From a bacterium HR27 (GTDB lineage: Bacteria > Chloroflexota > Chloroflexia > Thermomicrobiales > Thermomicrobiaceae): a stretch of 5,514 bases of DNA. The translations under genes and the position numbers were made by a program. Below the pieces are notes generated by a model. That model ran no database searches. It was not told the origin of the DNA and was given only the letters and a program-made list of their open reading frames with translations. Within the stretch, counting starts at the first letter, position 1. Each line of letters starts with the position of its first letter. Shown one piece after another: positions 1 through 5,514 of this stretch. The stretch is from NCBI GenBank assembly GCA_002898975.1, contig BEID01000124.1:1-5514 (forward strand). Reading direction: 5' to 3'.

Positions 1-483
1 GGTCGCCAGCATCGGGTCGACGATCACCACGTGCCGGAGCACGTCGAACCGCCCGGGAAGCTTCTTGTAGTAGATCGTCGAGCGCAGCGTCTCCTCGTCG
101 CGCCGGGCACCGACGAGATAGATCGGCGCTGCCGGGATGAGCTGCCGCACCGGTGCGAGCATCCCGAGCCCTGCCCGCAGGATCGCCAGTACCGCCAGCC
201 CGGCCCGGATCGCGCCACCATCGGCTTCCTCGCCGGTCGGCGAGGGGACGCGGAACGTCTCGAGCGGTTCGGCACGCAATGCCTCGTAGAGCAAAAAGCG
301 TGTCAGCTCGTGGAGCACGCGCTCGAACTCGGCTGGTGGTGTGCGCTCGTCCCGGGCGACCGTCAGCAGGGCGGTTACCAGGGGATGGTCCAGAACGGTG
401 AGGCGTGGTTGCCCGAGCACGTCCTCGCGCCTCGGCTGCGGCACGCCACGCATCGGCGTCGGGTGAACGAGCTGCTCAGCCAT
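1..483 (-). CDS. upp: Uracil phosphoribosyltransferase, N-terminal 161 residues (cut by left edge)
   Basis: The product makes UMP and pyrophosphate from uracil and PRPP in the cytoplasm (pyrimidine salvage). Reading the minus strand from ATG 483-481 gives an open frame to the edge. Seen: HPLV at residues 33-36, LLYEAL at 64-69, ILRAGLGML at 101-109, DEETL at 129-133, YYKKL at 138-142 and VIVDPMLAT at 153-161. These match the order of conserved blocks in bacterial Upp, the last being the start of the PRPP-binding loop (VDPMLATGG in the family). Upp is usually about 210 residues, so roughly a quarter, including the uracil-binding C-terminal part, lies outside the window. The first 25 or so residues extend beyond the E. 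coli N terminus. A second ATG at codon 11 lacks a ribosome site, while ATG 483 has one, so I prefer the longer form. The gene is divergent from the 791 operon. Confidence 0.95.
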   Translation of the reverse strand, partial: MAEQLVHPTPMRGVPQPRREDVLGQPRLTVLDHPLVTALLTVARDERTPPAEFERVLHELTRFLLYEALRAEPLETFRVPSPTGEEADGGAIRAGLAVLAILRAGLGMLAPVRQLIPAAPIYLVGARRDEETLRSTIYYKKLPGRFDVLRHVVIVDPMLAT

Positions 484-489
484 GCTGTA

Positions 490-496
490 CCCCCTC
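490..496 (-). promoter_or_regulatory. Ribosome binding site of upp
   Basis: On the minus strand a GAGGGGG run ends six bases before the ATG at 483. It is a good purine-rich Shine-Dalgarno sequence and decides the start in favour of the first ATG over the one at codon 11. Confidence 0.65.
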
Positions 497-559
497 GTGC
501 CCGCTGCTCCCCATCCATCGCCAGCCTGCACTGGCTGCTCTGCCCTCGTGTGCACTGGC
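492..559. repeat. Short repeated words and small hairpin in the presumed upp leader
   Basis: On the plus strand CCCTCGTG occurs at 492-499 and 543-550, GCTGCTC at 503-509 and 534-540, and TGCACTGGC at 527-535 and 551-559. GCCAG (520-524) and CTGGC (531-535) form a five-base-pair stem with a six-base loop. All lie in the likely 5' leader of upp. They could be remnants of a local duplication or a binding site for a regulator or RNA structure. No known riboswitch or attenuator fits clearly. Confidence 0.45.
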
Positions 560-582
560 CCGCAGTCGCCTCTTGGGGCTCG

Positions 583-613
583 AGTATAACGCCAGCCGCC
601 GACCAGGTGGCAG
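583..613 (-). promoter_or_regulatory. Candidate sigma-70-type promoter for upp
   Basis: On the minus strand, TATACT at 588-583 matches five of six bases of the TATAAT consensus and sits in the only A/T-rich spot of the intergenic region. A weak -35, CTGCCA at 613-608 (four of six), lies 19 bases upstream, which is longer than ideal. Transcription would begin near 576, leaving a leader of about 90 bases before the upp start. This is inferred from consensus matching by eye only. Confidence 0.35.
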
Positions 614-722
614 CCGGTCACCCTCCCCCGAAGCACCCGTCGGTGCGCTGCGAGCGTATGGGTCGACCGTCGCAGTGTTCCCGCCCCGTCGGGCAGTTTG
701 CTCGTTCCGCCTGGCCAGTGGC

Positions 723-752
723 TGGACAGCGTACCCTTCCCTCCGCTACGAT
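723..752 (+). promoter_or_regulatory. Candidate sigma-70-type promoter for the three-gene operon
   Basis: TGGACA at 723-728 matches five of six bases of TTGACA. TACGAT at 747-752 matches four of six of TATAAT. The spacer is 18 bases. Transcription would begin near 759, about 30 bases before the ATG at 791, which fits a short leader. It is the best rightward pair I can find in the region, judged by eye. Confidence 0.4.
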
Positions 753-790
753 CGCTGCCGAGGTTCGTCGCGCGAGCGAGGATCGAGGCA

Positions 791-1774
791 ATGGCCGTCC
801 GGCCGGTTCCACCGGTACCGTCGCCTGAACAGCCCGAACAGGTGGCCGATCGCGAGGAGACCGAACGGCTGCTCGCGGTCGTGGCCGAACGGGTCGACGA
901 GCTCCGGAAGCAGCGGTTCGCCGGTGAGGATCCGGTCGTCGTCCCCAAGCCGGTACGGCGCATCAGCGAGGCACTGCGCGAAGGTGCCATCGTCGCGCTG
1001 GTCGCCGAGCGGCTCGGCGCGCTCCTCCGGTTCGACGAGAAGCTGCTGGCCCCGGCCGAGGATCTCGCCCGTGACGAACTGGCGAGCGCCTACCGTTTCC
1101 TCGCCGTCTGGGATCTCCGGGCAGCGGCCGATGCGCTCGAGCGAGCCGCTCGCCTGGCACGGTTTCCCGAAAACCAGCAGCGGGTAGCGCTCGGCTGGGC
1201 ACTCCACCGGCTCGTCAGCGATCTGCTCCAGCTCGTCCCCGGTGAGGATGGTGACAGGAAGAAGCACCGGTCGCTCCCAGCTGTCCGGATCGTGCGCGAC
1301 CTTCTCGTGACGCTCGACCAGCTTCCGTCAGCCGAACGCGACTTCTACGCAGCCGAAGCGGAACGGCTCGGGAATGCCTGGCGCGAGGCGGCCGAGGACG
1401 ATCGCACCTGGTGCGTCTGGGCGCTCCTGCGGGCGCGTGTCGCCTTGATCCGGGGCGAAGGGACGGAGACGGTGCTCGCCTGGCTGCTCCGGCTGGCCAG
1501 CCGGGCCGGGCTCGACGCACCGGACGACGATCCGGACGGGCTGGGTACGCTCGTGCGCCGGGCGCGGGCTGTCTTCGCGCTGCTCGCTGGTACTGTCGAG
1601 GACGAGGAGCTCCGGCAGCTGGCGAGTGCAGCCTCGCCGCGCGACCTCTTCCGCGCGCTCGTCGCTGCGCTCACTGCCGCGTGGGGCGAGGACGCGCTCA
1701 CCGCCACGCACCGCTTCGCGCTCGCGCTCTACGTGCCGGAAACGGCGTCTCCCAGGGAGGCCGCCGATGGCTGA
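791..1774 (+). CDS. Unrecognised, mostly helical 327-residue protein, first gene of the nuclease-helicase operon
   Basis: I do not recognise a family. Residues 1-17 are proline-rich (MAVRPVPPVPSPEQ). The rest looks almost wholly alpha-helical and rich in Ala, Leu, Arg and Glu, with no signal peptide, membrane segment or catalytic motif I can name. Residues 98-125 (starting ASAYRFLAVWDLRAAADALE) resemble one tetratricopeptide-like helical hairpin, so a helical-repeat or adaptor fold is possible. An acidic stretch (DAPDDDPDG) lies in the C-terminal third. The ATG at 791 is preferred because GAGG at 778-781 lies nine bases upstream and a candidate promoter ends at 752. An in-frame TTG at 698 would start before that promoter. 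The 3' end overlaps the nuclease-helicase gene by eight bases, so the two are probably made together. By context it may be a partner or regulator of that enzyme; this is inference. Confidence 0.8.
   Translation: MAVRPVPPVPSPEQPEQVADREETERLLAVVAERVDELRKQRFAGEDPVVVPKPVRRISEALREGAIVALVAERLGALLRFDEKLLAPAEDLARDELASAYRFLAVWDLRAAADALERAARLARFPENQQRVALGWALHRLVSDLLQLVPGEDGDRKKHRSLPAVRIVRDLLVTLDQLPSAERDFYAAEAERLGNAWREAAEDDRTWCVWALLRARVALIRGEGTETVLAWLLRLASRAGLDAPDDDPDGLGTLVRRARAVFALLAGTVEDEELRQLASAASPRDLFRALVAALTAAWGEDALTATHRFALALYVPETASPREAADG
1754..1760 (+). promoter_or_regulatory. Ribosome binding site of the nuclease-helicase gene
   Basis: AGGGAGG ends six bases before ATG 1767, a near-ideal Shine-Dalgarno sequence lying within the last codons of the preceding gene. 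It fixes the start at 1767 rather than at any upstream in-frame codon and supports translational coupling across the eight-base overlap. Confidence 0.8.
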
Positions 1775-4700
1775 CGAGACGATCCGCCCGGTGGACGACC
1801 GGACGCTCGCAGCCTGGCGCACGCTCCAGACTGTGCCTGGCCAACCCCAGTGGCTCGATGTCCCTATCCTCGTCGAGCGGCTCGACGATGCCAGCGATCG
1901 CCGCAAGATCGTGCTGCGGGCGATGACCGAAGAGCAGCGCCCGCTCGGTCTCTGTGCTGTCTACAGCAACGAGTGGTATCCCGGCTGCACAGCGACCAAC
2001 CCCTTCTCGCACTACTTCCCAGTGCTCTGGCATGTCCTCGAGGCCCGCCGGCTCCGCGGTATCACCGCACCGCTTCGCCTCCAGGTCCTCAAGGCGGTCT
2101 ACGCGGTGTCCCGGAGCGGGTGGCGCCACGTGGTGTTGCTCAAGTTCATCGTCGCGCCCGAGTACACGGTGACCGGAAGTCTGGTCGAGCAGCTCTACAA
2201 CTGTCCTCTCCAGGTCTTTTTCCAGCGGTTCTTCGGGCTGCCGCGCGACTACCGTGAGCGCACGTCGCAGCCGAGCGATGTCCGCGGCCGGGCGATCCAC
2301 GCGGGTTACCGCCGTGCGCTCTCCGCGTACCTCGAGACGGGCGATGCGGAGCGTGCAGCCGATGCCTACCGCAGCGGCGTCTGGAACGAGTGGACGCGGT
2401 CGATACAGGTGCTGCTCTCCCTCAAGGAGACGCGGGATGGTGGTGTCCCGAAGGACGTGCGCACGTCGTTCGCTGCCGCCGGCACGATCGTGGAACAGAT
2501 CACGAGCCTCGCCGCGACCGGTGAGCCGGCGGCCGAGCTCTACTTCGAGCGCCTCTTCTACTCCGCCACGCGGGGGCTCTCCGGTCGGGCCGATCGGGTC
2601 GAGGTGCCGCGCCAGCCGACCGCCCCGATCCGCGTGGCCGAGGTCAAGACGCGCGCTGGGTTCGGCGAGCGTGACCCGTTCACTGGCTCGAGCTTCCCGG
2701 GAGGCCTGCAGGCGCTCGCCTACCGGGAACTCCTGCAGAGCATCGGCTTCGCTGCGGTGGATGCGGTCGTCGAGCTGGTCGAGAACGAGCGCATCAGGCC
2801 CCTGCCGCTCGACCAGCATCCGATCGTCCAACGGCTTCGCCTCGACCTCACGCGTCGCGACGAGCGCGTCGTCGACCTCGTCGCTCAAGCCCGGAACGTC
2901 TTCTACTGCGTTGCCAGTGGCCTCTTCACTGGGTACGACCGCTACTGGCTCGATCAGGCAACGCAGAACTGGCGACTTCCAGCTGTGGTCGGCCAGTTCG
3001 ATCTCCTGAGCGAGTCTCCGCCCTGCACGCCTTGTCCAGCCCGGACCCGCCAGGTGTGCCGGCAGAGCCGTGACCACGAGGGGCGGGCACTCGACGGCCT
3101 CTTCCGCTACGCACCGCCAGCACTCTTCTCCTACTGGGTCTGGTTCCACCGTCAGCTCAAGGCCGAGGAGCACGCCGAGCGTGAACGGCTCTTCCACCTC
3201 GTCCATACGCCACCGCTCGCGCTCGAGAACGAGGGGATCACGCTCTGCGACCTCCGCCTGGCCCACCAGGACGACCACTTCGTCACGCTCGAACGTCCCG
3301 GGCGCCGGCTGGATACGCGAATCCGCGAGGAAGACACCGTGCTGGTGACCCCACAGTGGCCGGACGGCGTCCTCGCGCGGATCCCGCGCCCCGGCGAGCT
3401 CTTTTCGGTCGAAGGGCGCGTCGTCGAGCTCGGCGAGTACCACATCGTGATCGAACTGCGCGACCGCGTCCCGCTGGCTCCAGCTGGACATGACCCGCTC
3501 TATCGCGTCGACCAGCTCACTGGCTTCGACATGCGGGCCTGGCAGCTCGAGGGGCTGGCCGATTTCTACGTTTCCTCGCTGGCGGCAGCACCGGCGCGCG
3601 GTCGCGCACTGCACTGGCGAGAACTCCCGACCCTGACCCAGACGATCCTCGGTCTCCGCCCGCCCCCTGTGCCCCGTACCGATGACCCGCTGCCCGCGTG
3701 GCTGGCCGGAGGACTGAACGCCTCGCAGCGCCGGGCGCTCGCTGCCGCGCTCGCGCTCCAGCCCGGCGAGCTCCTGCTCGTGCAGGGGCCGCCGGGTACC
3801 GGCAAGACGGCACTCATCGCGGCCATAGTGCGTGGTCTCCTCGCTCGGCAGCTGCTCGACCCGGTACGCCCACCCGAGCGGCGACCGGTGCTCGTTCTCA
3901 CCAACACGCACCGTGCCGCGAACGAGGTAGTGCTCAAGATCGCCCAGTCGGCGCCCGAGGTGCTCCCCTTCCTCGTCCGCGTCGGCAGCGAGCGCGAGGA
4001 TATGGAAGAGACGGTCGCGCGCCAGACGCTCCCAGCGCTCGCTGGCCTCTCGGCGCGCCAGCGCCGCGACCTGCCACCAGACGACGAAGCCGCGATCGAG
4101 GAGCTGCTGGCTTCCAGTCGCAAGGCGCAAGTCATCCGCGACCACGCAGCCGTGTTCGTCGCCACGCTCGGCTCGGCTGATGCAGTCGAACTGCGCGGCC
4201 TCACCTTCGAGACCGTCATCGTCGATGAGGCCGGCCAGGCGACCGAACCGGCCTGTCTCCAGGCGTTGCGCCGCCTTCCCTTCGGGTATCGCGGCCGCCT
4301 GGTCCTGGTCGGTGACGAGAACCAGTTGCCGCCGGTCGTCACCACGCTCGACCCGCCCCCCTACTGGCACGATCTTCAGCGACTCGGTATCCGCCCGAGC
4401 GATAGCCTGCGGACATCGCTGTTCGAGCGCCTGCACCGCCTCTTCCCGCAGGCCTGCGTGCGTCTGACCGAGCAATACCGGATGAACGAGCCGATCTGCA
4501 CGCTGGTGAGCCACGTCTTCTACGAAGACGCGCTCCGTCCAGCTGATGAGCGGGTCGCCGAGCGGCGTCTCGCCCAGTGGCTAGCCGAACTGGGTGCCAC
4601 GCCACCGCCCTGGCTCATCGGGCAGAGTCCGCCGGTGCTCTACCTCGATACCAGCGACGACCCGCTCGCGCGTGACAGCGGTGCCGTCTTCGCAGCCGAG

Positions 4701-5216
4701 GACGAGGGGCGGACCAACGAGCGTGAAGCCGAGCTCATCGCCCAGCTCCTGGCCGAGTTCGTGCGCGGCCTTCCCGAGCAGGTGCACGGGGAGGTAGTCG
4801 AGCAGATCGGCGTCATCTCGCCCTACCGGCGGCAGAACACGTTGCTCCGCCAGCGCCTGGCCCGGGCGCATCCGGCGCTCGCTGCGGTGCGCGTCGATAC
4901 GGTCGATCGCTTCCAGGGTGGTGAGCGTGAGATCGTTGTGGTCAGCCTGGTCAACAGCAACACGGAAGGCGTGATCGGCCCGCTCCACGCCGAGTGGCGT
5001 CGTCTCAACGTCGCGCGCAGCCGAGCCCGTTCGCTCCTCGGCCTCGTCGGTGACCGGACGACGTTCACCGCGCCCGAGCGTACCCCGGAGGAAGCCGAAG
5101 CGCGCGAGCGCTTCCGTCGCGTCTTCGCGCGCCTGGACGAGCTGGCAACCCATGGCCAGGCGCGCATCGTCCCGACGCGCGCGTTGTATCGGACGGAGGC
5201 GAGCGATGCTCGCTGA
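1767..5216 (+). CDS. Dna2-like Fe-S PD-(D/E)XK nuclease fused to a UPF1/DNA2-type SF1 helicase (1149 residues)
   Basis: A cytoplasmic DNA nuclease-helicase, probably processing DNA ends or flaps. Residues 1 to about 135 are an N-terminal region I cannot assign. Residues about 136-435 form a RecB/Cas4-type nuclease: C146 in YNCP, H178 in RGRAIH, D276 in GRAD, E292 and K294 in EVK, and Q315/Y319 in QALAY are the expected metal-binding and catalytic positions. C420, C423 and C431 with C146 fit a 4Fe-4S cluster as in Cas4, AddB and Dna2. Residues about 505-570 look beta-rich and may be the barrel found in UPF1/Dna2 helicases. The helicase has Q654, Walker A GPPGTGKT (674-681), Walker B DEAGQ (820-824), motif III GDENQLPP (849-856), motif IV QYRM (903-906), motif V with FQGGE (1049-1053) and motif VI from N1081 to R1088. 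No key residue is missing, so both activities are predicted. Relatives of this helicase class usually move 5' to 3'. Substrate and pathway (repair, recombination or defence) cannot be read from sequence. Confidence 0.92.
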   Translation: MADETIRPVDDRTLAAWRTLQTVPGQPQWLDVPILVERLDDASDRRKIVLRAMTEEQRPLGLCAVYSNEWYPGCTATNPFSHYFPVLWHVLEARRLRGITAPLRLQVLKAVYAVSRSGWRHVVLLKFIVAPEYTVTGSLVEQLYNCPLQVFFQRFFGLPRDYRERTSQPSDVRGRAIHAGYRRALSAYLETGDAERAADAYRSGVWNEWTRSIQVLLSLKETRDGGVPKDVRTSFAAAGTIVEQITSLAATGEPAAELYFERLFYSATRGLSGRADRVEVPRQPTAPIRVAEVKTRAGFGERDPFTGSSFPGGLQALAYRELLQSIGFAAVDAVVELVENERIRPLPLDQHPIVQRLRLDLTRRDERVVDLVAQARNVFYCVASGLFTGYDRYWLDQATQNWRLPAVVGQFDLLSESPPCTPCPARTRQVCRQSRDHEGRALDGLFRYAPPALFSYWVWFHRQLKAEEHAERERLFHLVHTPPLALENEGITLCDLRLAHQDDHFVTLERPGRRLDTRIREEDTVLVTPQWPDGVLARIPRPGELFSVEGRVVELGEYHIVIELRDRVPLAPAGHDPLYRVDQLTGFDMRAWQLEGLADFYVSSLAAAPARGRALHWRELPTLTQTILGLRPPPVPRTDDPLPAWLAGGLNASQRRALAAALALQPGELLLVQGPPGTGKTALIAAIVRGLLARQLLDPVRPPERRPVLVLTNTHRAANEVVLKIAQSAPEVLPFLVRVGSEREDMEETVARQTLPALAGLSARQRRDLPPDDEAAIEELLASSRKAQVIRDHAAVFVATLGSADAVELRGLTFETVIVDEAGQATEPACLQALRRLPFGYRGRLVLVGDENQLPPVVTTLDPPPYWHDLQRLGIRPSDSLRTSLFERLHRLFPQACVRLTEQYRMNEPICTLVSHVFYEDALRPADERVAERRLAQWLAELGATPPPWLIGQSPPVLYLDTSDDPLARDSGAVFAAEDEGRTNEREAELIAQLLAEFVRGLPEQVHGEVVEQIGVISPYRRQNTLLRQRLARAHPALAAVRVDTVDRFQGGEREIVVVSLVNSNTEGVIGPLHAEWRRLNVARSRARSLLGLVGDRTTFTAPERTPEEAEARERFRRVFARLDELATHGQARIVPTRALYRTEASDAR
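5195..5199 (+). promoter_or_regulatory. Ribosome binding site of the third operon gene
   Basis: GGAGG ends six bases before ATG 5206 and lies inside the last codons of the nuclease-helicase gene. It is the main evidence that the short frame reaching the right edge is a real gene. Confidence 0.75.
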
Positions 5217-5514
5217 GTCGCTCGCGCTTGACCCGCAGCGACTTGCTAAGCGGTTCGCTGCTTTTGCCCCGGGGACGATCCTCTGCGTGCACCAGGTAGA
5301 ACTGGGGCAGCCCGGCGCGATTCCGAGCGGCGTCCTGCTCGTCCTCGGCCGGGTCGGTCTGCTCGTCGCGCTTCGGCAGCGGATCCCGTCCTGTGTCGAG
5401 CACGACTGCGCGCTCGTCGCGCGGTGCCCGTACGTCGCGGACTTCGCGCGCGAGGAGCGGTCGCGGAGCGAGCGAGCGAAAAGTGGTCGGAAATTCCGGG
5501 TCACCGAGGCGACG
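5206..5514 (+). CDS. Unrecognised cysteine-bearing protein, N-terminal 103 residues (cut by right edge)
   Basis: I do not recognise the family. The frame opens with ATG 5206, overlaps the nuclease-helicase gene by 11 bases, has a strong Shine-Dalgarno sequence and stays open to the edge, so the protein is at least 103 residues. Residues 42-56 are hydrophobic (GVLLVLGRVGLLVAL). They could be a buried strand pair or, less likely given the internal Arg, a membrane segment. Cysteines at 63, 68 and 74 (C-x4-C-x5-C), plus one at 27, could bind metal, but the spacing is not a standard zinc or iron-sulfur pattern. Residues 82-98 are very rich in Arg, Lys, Glu and Ser, suggesting an exposed, charged, possibly nucleic-acid-contacting segment. 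Position and coupling suggest that it works with the upstream enzyme; this is inference. Confidence 0.75.
   Translation, partial: MLAESLALDPQRLAKRFAAFAPGTILCVHQVELGQPGAIPSGVLLVLGRVGLLVALRQRIPSCVEHDCALVARCPYVADFAREERSRSERAKSGRKFRVTEAT

Larger units (their letters stand above)
484..790. other. Divergent intergenic region between upp and the 791 operon
   Basis: This stretch of about 307 bases has no convincing gene. It separates upp (leftward) from the three-gene operon (rightward), so it must carry control signals for both unless transcription enters from elsewhere. Its only A/T-rich island is at 583-590 and gives a good -10 match leftward. A -35/-10 pair at 723-752 faces right. The part next to upp (492-559) contains three pairs of short repeated words and a small hairpin. 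I see no rho-independent terminator, riboswitch signature or small RNA. Confidence 0.7.

Noticed and set aside
567..580. Partial resemblance on the minus strand to the PyrR RNA-binding consensus near upp
   Set aside because: Several consensus positions fail, and the site would straddle the predicted transcription start, so most of it might not be in the RNA. There is no terminator/antiterminator pair downstream.
698..790. Upstream TTG start that would lengthen the first operon gene by 31 residues
   Set aside because: The extra part would overlap the best rightward promoter, and ATG 791 has a usable GAGG upstream and a short plausible leader.
31..828. Plus-strand open frame of 265 codons over the left end
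   Set aside because: It lies in codon register opposite upp, whose conserved blocks are plain on the minus strand, and then runs through the intergenic region. Its product has no recognisable motif.
1767..3059. Reading the Cas4-like domain as evidence of a CRISPR-Cas locus
   Set aside because: There are no direct-repeat arrays and no cas1, cas2 or effector genes in the window, and the domain is fused to a helicase as in Dna2-type proteins rather than standing alone as in Cas4.
1698..4514. Very long open frame on the minus strand across most of the nuclease-helicase gene (over 900 codons)
   Set aside because: It is in exact codon register opposite the real gene. Its stops would need TTA, CTA or TCA codons in the sense gene, which are almost absent here because codons end in G or C. 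The sense strand carries all the nuclease and helicase motifs. The frame is a composition artefact.
4581..5504. Minus-strand open frame over the end of the nuclease-helicase gene and the third gene
   Set aside because: It is in register opposite the helicase gene and ends exactly at that gene's single CTA codon (4581-4583). Its translation is Arg/Ser-rich with no motifs, and plus-strand coding is well supported by ribosome sites and overlaps.

Overview
The window is a compact, strongly GC-rich bacterial segment. Codons end mostly in G or C: in the large gene only one TTA, CTA or TCA codon occurs between 1767 and 5216 (CTA at 4581-4583). Nothing here fixes the species. The base composition and codon style would fit a GC-rich, possibly thermophilic bacterium such as a Chloroflexota/Thermomicrobia member, but that is a guess. 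I see no tRNA, rRNA, CRISPR array, insertion sequence or other mobile-element hallmark.

Layout from left to right. Positions 1-483, minus strand, hold the first 161 codons of a uracil phosphoribosyltransferase (upp), cut by the left edge just inside its PRPP-binding loop. Positions 484-790 are a divergent intergenic region with a candidate promoter for each direction and a cluster of short repeated words in the presumed upp leader. From 791 to the right edge, three plus-strand genes are packed head to tail. The first is an unrecognised, mostly helical 327-residue protein (791-1774). The second is a 1149-residue Dna2-like nuclease-helicase (1767-5216). The third is an unrecognised cysteine-bearing protein that runs off the right edge (5206-5514).

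The three plus-strand genes overlap by 8 and 11 bases. The second and third each have a strong Shine-Dalgarno sequence inside the end of the preceding gene. They are therefore almost certainly co-transcribed and probably translationally coupled. The central protein joins a RecB/Cas4-type PD-(D/E)XK nuclease with four cysteines in a 4Fe-4S arrangement to a UPF1/DNA2-type superfamily 1 helicase in which all the classical motifs look intact. The likely theme is DNA end processing in repair, recombination or defence, with the two unknown proteins as candidate partners. This three-gene unit is the most interesting item in the window. upp is a nucleotide-salvage housekeeping gene and appears to be only a neighbour.
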